This document shows, in pieces, positions 1-6,160 of a stretch of 8,656 bases of DNA. The DNA lies in NCBI GenBank assembly GCA_900552925.1, contig USBH01000065.1, positions 1 to 8,656 of the forward strand. Direction: 5' to 3'. Origin of the DNA: an uncultured Oscillospiraceae bacterium (lineage in GTDB: Bacteria > Bacillota > Clostridia > Oscillospirales > Acutalibacteraceae). Each line of letters begins with the position of its first letter. Positions within the stretch are counted from its first letter, which is position 1. Both the position numbers and the translations under genes were made by a program. The notes under the pieces are model-generated. The model searched no databases and was not told the origin of the DNA. It saw only the letters and a list, made by a program, of their open reading frames with translations.

Positions 1-43
1 TTAGCTGCAGTCTCGTGGGCTCGGAGATGTGTATAAGAGACAG
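1..43. other. Nextera/Tn5 sequencing adapter with i7 index (artefact)
   Basis: This is not genomic DNA. Bases 10-43 are exactly the Illumina Nextera read-2 transposase adapter, and bases 25-43 of it are the 19-base Tn5 mosaic end (AGATGTGTATAAGAGACAG). Bases 2-9 (TAGCTGCA) are the reverse complement of an 8-base i7 index TGCAGCTA, which from memory is the Nextera XT index N728. Base 1 matches the start of the P7 flank. The same block recurs inverted at 8609-8651. Genomic sequence starts at about base 44. Confidence 0.98.
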
Positions 44-237
44 AGCCAGTTCAGCCAGTCCGCCGCGCCGAGCGCCGCCAGCGCGTTGACGCCGAGCGCC
101 TGCCCGACGATCGCGGTATCGACGACCGTGTAAAGCTGCTGGCAGACGTTGCCGAGCATCAGCGGGATCGCGAAGGTGAAGATCAGCTTCGCCGGGCGGC
201 CCTGCGTCATGCTTTGAATCCGTTCTGTTTTTGCCAT
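44..237 (-). CDS. MATE family efflux transporter, N-terminal part only (cut by contig end)
   Basis: This is the first 64 codons or so of a multidrug and toxin extrusion (MATE) pump, an inner-membrane antiporter that exports cationic drugs or metabolites using a Na+ or H+ gradient. The family is shown by the MTQGRPAKLIFTFAIP opening, the first membrane helix with its Pro (about residue 25), and the QQLYTVVD motif (residues 33-40), followed by GQALGVNALAALGA. A full gene would be about 450 codons. Everything after W64/L65 is adapter: the frame continues into CLLYTSPSPRDCS, which is not protein. The ATG at 237 is preceded by AAGG and AAAGGA on the minus strand (243-253). It lies 23 bases downstream of the other MATE gene and was surely co-transcribed with it. 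The two proteins share the same N-terminal architecture but are diverged paralogues, not a recent duplication. Confidence 0.9.
118..141. repeat. 24-base exact repeat shared by the two MATE genes
   Basis: The 24 bases at 118-141 are identical to those at 1506-1529. Both encode the QQLYTVVD segment after the first membrane helix of each MATE paralogue, in the same frame and on the same strand. This is coding conservation rather than an independent repeat element, though direct repeats of this length could allow recombination between the paralogues. Confidence 0.9.
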
Positions 238-260
238 AGAAACCTTATCCTTTCACAAAC

Positions 261-1610
261 TTATCTTTTCAACACAGCCCCCTGTGCGGCCTTCGCCGCA
301 CGGCAATAATACGTCGCGCAGAGCAGCACCGCCGCGCCGAGCCAGGCGGAAACCTCTGCGATGCAGACGGAGAGAAAGCCCAGCCGGAACACGTTGGCGA
401 GCAGCAGGACGATCGAAATGCGCAGAAGCAGCTCCAGCGCGCCGGAGAGCATCGGCACCACCGTGTCACCCATGCTCTGCAGCGAAAACCGGTACACGAA
501 CAGCAGGCCGAGCACCCACAGCATCGCGCCGACCGCGAAGAGGTACGGGTACGAGGCCTCGATGACCGCCTGCTCCGCGCCGGAGACGAACAGCGCCACA
601 AGCTCCCGGCCGAACAGGATCAGCGCCGCGCCGATCACCGCATTGACGCACAGCGATATCGCGATCGCGCGCCGCACGCCGGCGCGGATGCGGTCCAGCC
701 GCCCGGCGCCGAGGTTCTGCCCCACATACGTGCCGAGGGAAAGCCCGACAATGTTGCCCGGCTGCTCGGCGAGCGACAGGATCTTCGAGCCCGCCGTGTA
801 CGCCGCGACCGTCGTGGAGCCGAAGCCGTTGACGACGCCCTGCAGGATCATGCCGCCGACCGCCGTGACCGAATTCATGACGCCGACCGGCACGCCGAGG
901 CGCAGAAGCTCGCAGAGCATCGCGCCGTCCGGCCGCGCATCCCCCTGCTCAAACCGCATCAGCTCCATGCGGCTGAGCACGAAAAGACACATCAGGCCCG
1001 AGAGCAGCTGCGCGAGCACCGTGGCCCAGGCTGCGCCCGCGACGCCCCAGCGGAACACCATGACGAACAGCACGTCGAGCCCCACGTTGACCGCCGAGCT
1101 GATGAGGATGACGACGAGCGGCGAGACGCTGTCGCCGAGCGCGCGCAGGATGCTCGCCAGCACGTTGTAAAAGACTGTCGCGAAGATGCCGATGAAGATG
1201 ATGCGGATGTAGAGCAGCGCATCCTCAAAAATATCGGCGGGCGTCTGCATCAGCTCCATCAGCCCGCGGGAAAAGACGAGGCTCAGCACCGTGATGACCG
1301 CCGAGGAGAGCACCGCGATGTACGCCGAATTCGCGACGGCCCGGCGCACGCCGGCCGCGCTGCCCGCGCCGAACTTCTGCGAGATCAGAATCGAATACCC
1401 GTGCGTCAGGCCCGTGATGAAGCCGAACACGAGAAAGTGCACGGAGCCGGTCGAGCCGGCCGCCGCCAGCGCCCGCACGCCGACGCCGCGGCCGAGCACG
1501 ACCGCATCGACGACCGTGTAAAGCTGCTGAAAGATGTTGGCGACCAGAAGCGGCGCCGCAAACGTCAGAAGCAGCCGGACCGGGCTGCCCTTCGTCATAT
1601 CCCTTACCAT
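261..1610 (-). CDS. MATE family multidrug efflux transporter (full length)
   Basis: This is a complete 449-residue MATE pump, the usual length of the family (about 440-460). It is predicted to sit in the cytoplasmic membrane with twelve helices in two homologous halves and to export substrates by Na+ or H+ antiport. Visible marks are MTKGSPVRLLLTFAAP at residues 5-20, QQLYTVVD at 28-35, the TGLTHGYSILISQKFGAG loop at about 66-83, and in the second half GVPVGVMNSVTAVGG followed by GTYVGQNLGAGR. The start at 1610 is chosen because minus-strand AGGGGGAA sits just upstream at normal spacing; a Met at residue 5 is an alternative. It is separated from the upstream Dabb gene by a likely terminator and followed 23 bases later by a second MATE gene. 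No obvious promoter is visible in the short gap upstream, so it may depend on read-through or a weak promoter. The substrate cannot be predicted. Confidence 0.94.
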   Translation of the reverse strand: MVRDMTKGSPVRLLLTFAAPLLVANIFQQLYTVVDAVVLGRGVGVRALAAAGSTGSVHFLVFGFITGLTHGYSILISQKFGAGSAAGVRRAVANSAYIAVLSSAVITVLSLVFSRGLMELMQTPADIFEDALLYIRIIFIGIFATVFYNVLASILRALGDSVSPLVVILISSAVNVGLDVLFVMVFRWGVAGAAWATVLAQLLSGLMCLFVLSRMELMRFEQGDARPDGAMLCELLRLGVPVGVMNSVTAVGGMILQGVVNGFGSTTVAAYTAGSKILSLAEQPGNIVGLSLGTYVGQNLGAGRLDRIRAGVRRAIAISLCVNAVIGAALILFGRELVALFVSGAEQAVIEASYPYLFAVGAMLWVLGLLFVYRFSLQSMGDTVVPMLSGALELLLRISIVLLLANVFRLGFLSVCIAEVSAWLGAAVLLCATYYCRAAKAAQGAVLKR

Positions 1611-1650
1611 AGTTTCCCCCTGTTCCGGTTTTCACGCGGCGCCGTTTCCG

Positions 1651-1680
1651 AAAAAAAGCACCGCGCTCCCCGAAGGGTGC
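1651..1680 (-). terminator. Probable intrinsic terminator after the Dabb gene
   Basis: Read on the minus strand this is GCACC, a short insert and GGTGC, followed directly by seven T (plus-strand A tract 1651-1657). The insert contains CCC-TTCG-GGG, a stable UUCG tetraloop hairpin that competes or stacks with the outer 5-base stem (1658-1662 with 1676-1680). It starts 24 bases past the Dabb stop codon, the right place to end the long leftward transcript before the MATE genes. The stem is imperfect, so some read-through is likely. Confidence 0.55.
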
Positions 1681-1704
1681 CCGGCGCACGGCAGCGTCCG
1701 CAGC

Positions 1705-1995
1705 TCAAACGATATAATCGACCGCAACCGCCTTTTCCCGCACGGAGGCCACATACGTCTTGACGACCTCGCAGTGGTACGGGTCCTGCTGGTAGGCCTC
1801 GAGCGCCTCCGGGCTCTCGAGCGTCACGTACAGGCAGACGTCGAACGAGCGGTCCGAATGCAGGAAGTCCGCGCCGGCCTCGACGTCGATCACCTGCGGC
1901 ACGCGGCCCTTCATCGTGAGGAACAGATCGCGCAGCTTTTCACACTCCGCCTGCGCGTTGTCCTTGAGCTTGATCATCAGAACATGCTTGACCAT
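1705..1995 (-). CDS. Dabb (stress-responsive alpha/beta barrel) family protein
   Basis: This is a 96-residue cytoplasmic protein of the Dabb family, small ferredoxin-like folds that dimerise into an alpha/beta barrel. Members have varied or unknown roles (stress-induced plant proteins, polyketide cyclase relatives), so no reaction is assigned. Seen here are the typical opening MVKHVLMIKLKD (residues 1-12), the central SFDVCLYVTLESPEALEAYQ (50-69), the DPYHCEVV segment (71-78) and the VDYIV C-terminus. The open frame continues upstream to base 2025, but the start at 1995 is preferred: minus-strand AAGGTGA lies 5 bases before it, and family members begin with M-V-K-H. It lies 96 bases after prmC, in the same direction, where clostridial genomes often have prfA. 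It is followed by the probable terminator at 1651-1680. No separate promoter was recognised. Confidence 0.88.
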   Translation of the reverse strand: MVKHVLMIKLKDNAQAECEKLRDLFLTMKGRVPQVIDVEAGADFLHSDRSFDVCLYVTLESPEALEAYQQDPYHCEVVKTYVASVREKAVAVDYIV

Positions 1996-2036
1996 TTGAA
2001 TCACCTTTTCCCTTAATTTTTCCAAATATTTTCGCC

Positions 2037-2060
2037 CGCGGGCGGCAGCGCTTCCCCGCG
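2037..2060 (-). other. GC-rich inverted repeat in the prmC-Dabb gap
   Basis: Arms 2037-2042 (CGCGGG) and 2055-2060 (CCCGCG) can pair around a 12-base loop, and a perfect 12-base palindrome (2033-2044) overlaps the left arm. On the minus strand it is followed by an A/T-rich stretch (GAAAATATTTGG) but not by a run of T, so it is not a canonical terminator. It could slow transcription or protect the prmC mRNA end, or it may be chance in GC-rich DNA. Confidence 0.25.
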
Positions 2061-2091
2061 CAGATCCGCCGGCGGCGCGCCCGGCTCTCCC

Positions 2092-2934
2092 TCAGCGCAC
2101 GCCCGACACCGCGCGGTCGAGACCGGCCGTGTCTTTGTGGACGCGGATATCGCCAAGCCCCGCGCCTTTGAACAGCGCCGCCACGGCTTCGCCCTGCTCC
2201 TCGCCGATTTCGACCGCCAGCACACCGCCGGGCCGCAGCTTTCCGGCCCACAGCGCGCAGATCGCGCGGTAAAAGACGAGGCCGTCCGCGCCGCCGTCGA
2301 GCGCCGTCTGCGGCTCGCGCTGCACCTCGCGCTGCAGGCCCGGCAGCGCCGCCGTCTCGATATACGGCGGGTTGGACACGATGAAGTCCAGCCCGCCGGG
2401 CACGGACGCGGCAAACGCCGGCTCCAGCACGTCGCCCTGCAGCGCCTCAACCGCAAGCTGCGGGCAGCGCGCGAGGTTTTCGCGCAGGTAGCCGAGCGCC
2501 GCGCCGAACTTTTCGACGGCCGTGACCGAAGCGCCCGTCTCCAGCGCGAGCATCAGCCCCACCGCGCCGGTGCCGGCGCAGAGGTCCAGCCCCCGCGGCG
2601 CCTGCGCGCCCTGCAGGCGCTCGGCCGCCGCTTCCACGAGCACGGCCGTGTCGTCGCGCGGGATCAGAACGCCCGGCCCGCAGCAGAGCGTCAGCGCCAT
2701 GAAATCCCACTCGCCGAGGATGTACTGCAGCGGCTCGCCGGCCGTTCGCCGGCCGACCGCCGCGCGGAATTCCGCTTCCGCCGCCGGGTCCGGCTCGCGC
2801 GCACCGTGCGTCAGCACCGCCGCGCGGTCCATGCCGAAAAAGTGCTGCATCAGGCAGGCCGCCTCGAACGCGGGGTCGTCGGACGCCGCGCCGAGCGCCT
2901 GCCGCGCCTCGTTGTACAGCGACCGGATGCTCAT
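2092..2934 (-). CDS. prmC: Release factor glutamine methyltransferase PrmC (HemK)
   Basis: This is a 280-residue, SAM-dependent cytoplasmic enzyme that methylates the Gln of the GGQ motif in peptide release factors RF1/RF2, which raises termination efficiency. Family length is 275-290. In order: a helical N-terminal domain (about 1-85) with GEPLQYILGEWDF at 66-78, the VLIPRDDTAVLVE segment at 89-101, SAM-binding motif I DLCAGTGAVGL at 117-127, an acidic residue at the end of strand 2 (E141), and the catalytic NPPY at 189-192 give or take one residue. The end reads KDTAGLDRAVSGVR, matching the family's KDLxGxDR tail. The IPRDDT form replaces the textbook IPRPET. The start at 2934 overlaps the DUF1385 stop (ATGA), so translation is coupled; the open frame extends further upstream only inside that gene. 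prfA, its usual neighbour and substrate gene, is not in the window. Confidence 0.95.
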   Translation of the reverse strand: MSIRSLYNEARQALGAASDDPAFEAACLMQHFFGMDRAAVLTHGAREPDPAAEAEFRAAVGRRTAGEPLQYILGEWDFMALTLCCGPGVLIPRDDTAVLVEAAAERLQGAQAPRGLDLCAGTGAVGLMLALETGASVTAVEKFGAALGYLRENLARCPQLAVEALQGDVLEPAFAASVPGGLDFIVSNPPYIETAALPGLQREVQREPQTALDGGADGLVFYRAICALWAGKLRPGGVLAVEIGEEQGEAVAALFKGAGLGDIRVHKDTAGLDRAVSGVR

Positions 2935-3869
2935 CGCACGAGGTCCTCGCCGTTTTCGGGGATCACGGCCTCCATCGCGGCGATCGCCGCCTCGATCATC
3001 TTGTCGTCCGGCTCCTTGACCGTCAGCCGCTGGAACCACAGCCCCGGCGCGGCGATGATGCGCGTCGCGAGGTTGTCGTGCCGCCCGCAGAGCTTGATGA
3101 GCTCATACCCGATGCTGACGACGAGCGGCAGGCACAGCAGCTTGCAGGCCGTGCGCAGGAACGGGTTTTCGAACGGGATGAAAAAGCCGATCAGGATGCC
3201 GATCAGCAGCATGAGGATCATGAAGCTCGAGCCGCAGCGCGGGTGGAAGCGCTTCTGCCTGCGCACGTTTTCCACCGTAAGCGGCAGCATGTTTTCATAG
3301 CAGAAGATCGTCTTGTGCTCGGCCCCGTGGTAGCGGAACGTGCGGTTGATCTCCGGCATGCGCGAAACGAGCACGATGTAGCCGACGAAGATCAGGATGC
3401 GCAGCAGCCCCTCGAACACGGACCGCCAGCCGCTGAACCACGCGCCGAGAAGCGGCTCCAGCCAGTTGAACAGCACGGTCGGCAGGAAGAAGAACAGCAC
3501 GATCGCGAGCGCCGCGCCGAGCACGCCGCCGATCATGACGACGGCGTTCATCACCTTGTCGCCGAATTTTTCCGAGAGCCACCGGTCGAATTTCGATTCG
3601 CTCTCCGCCTCGTCCTCGAGGCCGGCCTTTTCGGCCGAAAGCGTCAGCGCCTTCAGGCCGAGCCGCAGCGTGTCGATCATCGCGAATACGCCGCGCAGAA
3701 ACGGCTTTTTGAGAATCGGGTATTTCTCCCGCAGCGAAGGCGCCGTGATGTCCTCCGTCGTGATATGGCCGTCCTCGTCGCAGAAAGCCGCGGTGTTTTT
3801 CTTCGGCCCGACCATCATGATCCCCTCGAGCAGCGCCTGGCCGCCGATGGAGGTAACGCGTTTTGTCAT
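2931..3869 (-). CDS. DUF1385 family membrane protein (YqhQ-like)
   Basis: This is a 312-residue integral membrane protein of the DUF1385 family (Bacillus subtilis YqhQ type), whose biochemical function I do not know. Conserved blocks are clear: GGQALLEGIMMVGPK at 9-23, an RG motif at 59-60, RYHGAEHKTIFCYE at 179-192, FHPRCGSSF at 208-216 and APGLWFQRLTVKEPDD at 274-289. The His, Glu and Cys residues in the two middle blocks look like possible metal ligands (inference). Hydrophobic segments lie at about 106-135, 154-170, 216-232 and 243-258. The start is supported by minus-strand AAAGGA seven bases upstream. It begins 26 bases after the histidine kinase stop and its TGA overlaps the prmC ATG. 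A DUF1385-prmC pairing is common in clostridia, suggesting a housekeeping role rather than a role in the signalling system upstream. Confidence 0.93.
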   Translation of the reverse strand: MTKRVTSIGGQALLEGIMMVGPKKNTAAFCDEDGHITTEDITAPSLREKYPILKKPFLRGVFAMIDTLRLGLKALTLSAEKAGLEDEAESESKFDRWLSEKFGDKVMNAVVMIGGVLGAALAIVLFFFLPTVLFNWLEPLLGAWFSGWRSVFEGLLRILIFVGYIVLVSRMPEINRTFRYHGAEHKTIFCYENMLPLTVENVRRQKRFHPRCGSSFMILMLLIGILIGFFIPFENPFLRTACKLLCLPLVVSIGYELIKLCGRHDNLATRIIAAPGLWFQRLTVKEPDDKMIEAAIAAMEAVIPENGEDLVR

Positions 3870-3895
3870 GTGCTTGTCCTTTCTGAAAAAAGAGA

Positions 3896-5419
3896 TCAGT
3901 CGCCCTGCTTGCGCTCGACGACCTGCACCCGCCCCGTGACGGACGGGATCTTCGTCGTATTGGAAAGCTCCGGGTTCGTCTCGAGCTTCTTCATCGTCGG
4001 GATCGTGATGATCACCGTCGTGCCGATGCCCTCCTGGCTGTCGATGTCGAGCGAGCCGGAATGCAGCTCCATGATTTCGTTCGCGACGGCAAGGCCGATG
4101 CCGTTGCCGCGCACGTTCTGGTTCGCCTTGTAGAACTTCCGCTTCACGTTCGGCAGGTGCTCGGCCGGGATGCCGCAGCCGTTGTCCTTGATGACAACGC
4201 GGATGAAGCCGTCGTCCTCATACGCCGCAACGCGCACGGTGCCGCCCGGGTTCGTGTACTTCAGGGCGTTGTCGATGATGTTGATGAAGACCTGCCGCAG
4301 CCGGTTGACGTCGCCGAGGATCGGCGAAAGCATCGTGTCCTCCTCGTCGTAGATCAGCGTCTTGTGCTCGGTGCGGGCGCGGTCGGTGAACATGTACACC
4401 GCCTCGTCCAGCTCCGCAAGCAGGTCGATTTTGTTCATGATCAGCCGCATGCGGCCGCTCTGCATGCGCGAAAAGTCGAGCAGCTCCTCCACCATGCCGG
4501 AGAGGCGCTCCGACTCGCGGATGATGACGCTCATGCCCTTTTCATACGTCTCGCGCCCGACGCCGCCGCTCTGGATCGTCTCCGCCCAGCCCTTGATGGC
4601 CGTCAGCGGCGTGCGCAGCTCGTGGGAGACGGAGGAGATGAAGTCGTTCTTCATCTTTTCCGCCGCGCCGAGCTCCGCGGCCATGTCGTTGATCGACTCG
4701 CACAGCGCGCCGATCTCGTCGTTCTTGTCCTTCTTGACGCGCACGTCGAAATTGCCCTGCGCGATCTTCTCGGCCGTGGCGTTCAGCGCGCGGATCGGCT
4801 TGACGATCGAGCGCACAAAGTACAGGCCGGAAAGCGTGACGAGCGCGATGATCAGAATGCCGACGCCGACGAGGCACAGCACCACAAAGGTGATCTGCCG
4901 GTCGGCGCGCTCCATCGAGACGACGTACCGCACCGCGCCGAGCACCGCGCCGTTCGCGCCGCGCACCACGCGCGTGATCGCCATGACCTTTTCGCCGCTC
5001 GTGAGCTTGCCGATCCAGTAGCCGTAGCCGGAGGACGCGTGCATCGCGCTCTCGTAGTCCGGCATCGTCTGCGTCTGGTCCGGCGCAAAGCCCGTCGAGG
5101 TCGAGAGGATCTTGCCGGTGCGGCTGACCGCCATGACCTCCATCAGGTTCTTGTCGGGGAAATTCTCCGTGTAGCTGCGCGCCGCGGCGTTGAATTCGTT
5201 CACCGTCTTCATGCTGGAGGAAAGCACGGTGGGCAGCTCGTCGCTGCGGCCGACCAGCGTCATCTGGATGCCGTTGTACGCGTAGCTCTGCACGACGAAC
5301 GAAAGCGCCGTGATGCACGCGGCAAGCAGCAGGATCATCACGCCGAGGCTGTTCAAAAGCCAGCGGCGGGCGATCCCGTTGCGGAACACGGTACCCTCCC
5401 GTTTTTTCTTCGTCTGCAC
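3896..5419 (-). CDS. Membrane sensor histidine kinase with Cache-like sensor and HAMP
   Basis: This is a 507-residue sensor kinase that autophosphorylates on His and passes phosphate to the response regulator encoded just upstream. Domain order: membrane helix about 21-45; extracytoplasmic region about 46-175 whose end (VMAVSRTGKILSTSTG ... VLGAVRYVVSMERAD) resembles a Cache/PAS-like fold; second helix about 177-201; HAMP linker about 202-251 (VKPIRALNATAEKIAQGNFDVR); dimerisation domain with SHELRTPLTAIKGW, phospho-His 266; ATPase domain with N box INIIDNALKYT (N380, N384), G1 DNGCGI (412-417), FYKAN, and G2 GNGIGLAVANEIMELHSG (438-455). About 33 residues (475-507) continue past the last catalytic strand as a polar tail. 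The start is GTG at 5419, with GGGGAG/GGAGAGG just upstream. The gap to the regulator stop is 16 bases. The architecture resembles PhoR/WalK-type kinases; the ligand is unknown. Confidence 0.95.
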   Translation of the reverse strand: MQTKKKREGTVFRNGIARRWLLNSLGVMILLLAACITALSFVVQSYAYNGIQMTLVGRSDELPTVLSSSMKTVNEFNAAARSYTENFPDKNLMEVMAVSRTGKILSTSTGFAPDQTQTMPDYESAMHASSGYGYWIGKLTSGEKVMAITRVVRGANGAVLGAVRYVVSMERADRQITFVVLCLVGVGILIIALVTLSGLYFVRSIVKPIRALNATAEKIAQGNFDVRVKKDKNDEIGALCESINDMAAELGAAEKMKNDFISSVSHELRTPLTAIKGWAETIQSGGVGRETYEKGMSVIIRESERLSGMVEELLDFSRMQSGRMRLIMNKIDLLAELDEAVYMFTDRARTEHKTLIYDEEDTMLSPILGDVNRLRQVFINIIDNALKYTNPGGTVRVAAYEDDGFIRVVIKDNGCGIPAEHLPNVKRKFYKANQNVRGNGIGLAVANEIMELHSGSLDIDSQEGIGTTVIITIPTMKKLETNPELSNTTKIPSVTGRVQVVERKQGD

Positions 5420-5435
5420 GTGCCTCTCCCCTGTC

Positions 5436-6140
5436 TTACTGGTCCCAGCGGTAGCCGACGCCCCACACGGTCACGATATGGCGCGGGCTGCTCGCCTCAT
5501 CCTCAATCTTCATGCGCAGGCGCCGGATGTTGACGTCCACGATCTTTTCCTCGCCGACGTAGCCGCTGCCCCAGACATGCTTTAAAATGTCGATGCGCTT
5601 GAGCGCCTTGCCGATGTTCGAGAAAAAGTATTCCATGATCTGGAACTCCACCTGCGTCAGCTCCACCGGCCTGCCGTTCTTCGTGAACGAGCGGTTGCGC
5701 AGGTTCAGCACGAACGCGCCCGAGCGCAGCTCCTCCGAAAAGTTCGGCTCGGCCGCGTGGGAAAACTGCGCGACGCGGCGGTAGACCGCATCCACGCGCG
5801 CCACAAGCTCCGACGGGCTGAACGGCTTCGTCACATAGTCGTCGGCGCCCATCATCAGGCCGGTGACCTTGTCCATCTCCTGCGTTTTCGCCGTCAGAAG
5901 GATGATGCCGATCGAGCTGCTCTGCTTGCGCAGCCGCTTGCAGACCTCCAGGCCGTCGTATTCGCCGGGCATCATGATGTCGAGGATCGCCACGTCGAAA
6001 TCGCCGTTCGCCCGCTCGTACAGGCGCAGCGCCTCCTCGCCGTTCGCCGCTTCCACGGCCTCGTAGCCCGCGCGCTTCAGGTTGATCACCACAAATTCGC
6101 GGATATTCTGTTCATCCTCGGCAACCAGGATCTTTCTCAT
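5436..6140 (-). CDS. OmpR/PhoB-family response regulator
   Basis: This is a 234-residue DNA-binding response regulator. The receiver domain (about 1-120) has the acidic pair E8-D9, phospho-acceptor D54 in AILDIMMP, switch T83 in LLTAK, and K105 in YVTKPF. The winged-helix effector domain (about 136-232) shows LTQVEFQIMEYF, the recognition helix VDVNIRRLRMKIE (201-213) and the terminal WGVGYRW hairpin. All key residues are intact. The start at 6140 begins MRKILVAEDE, which fits the family, with minus-strand GAGAAAGGA upstream; the open frame runs further but only into the lipoprotein gene's end and has no family similarity there. It lies 20 bases after the FG-GAP lipoprotein and 16 before the kinase, so all three are one transcript. 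It probably regulates its own operon or neighbouring genes, though no binding site is proven. Confidence 0.96.
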   Translation of the reverse strand: MRKILVAEDEQNIREFVVINLKRAGYEAVEAANGEEALRLYERANGDFDVAILDIMMPGEYDGLEVCKRLRKQSSSIGIILLTAKTQEMDKVTGLMMGADDYVTKPFSPSELVARVDAVYRRVAQFSHAAEPNFSEELRSGAFVLNLRNRSFTKNGRPVELTQVEFQIMEYFFSNIGKALKRIDILKHVWGSGYVGEEKIVDVNIRRLRMKIEDEASSPRHIVTVWGVGYRWDQ

Positions 6141-6160
6141 CGCTTTGCATCCTTTCTCCC

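Noticed and set aside
361..1170. 269-codon open frame on the + strand opposite the full-length MATE gene.
   Set aside because: Ser/Thr/Arg-rich shadow with no motif; the MATE frame on the other strand is complete.
2137..3300. 387-codon open frame on the + strand opposite prmC and DUF1385.
   Set aside because: Arg/Ala/His-rich shadow with no family motif; the opposite strand encodes intact PrmC and DUF1385.
3870..3895. Terminator between kinase and DUF1385, suggested by a run of six T on the minus strand.
   Set aside because: No stem-loop precedes the T run, so it is probably just the spacer before the ribosome binding site.
3078..4133. 351-codon open frame on the + strand opposite DUF1385 and the kinase end.
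   Set aside because: Low-complexity Arg/Glu/His-rich translation, no motif, overlaps two real genes.
4061..5533. 490-codon open frame on the + strand opposite the kinase and the end of the regulator gene.
   Set aside because: Antisense shadow typical of GC-rich coding DNA: composition dominated by Arg, His, Asp, Val and Ala, with no recognisable motif, and it lies opposite a clearly real kinase.
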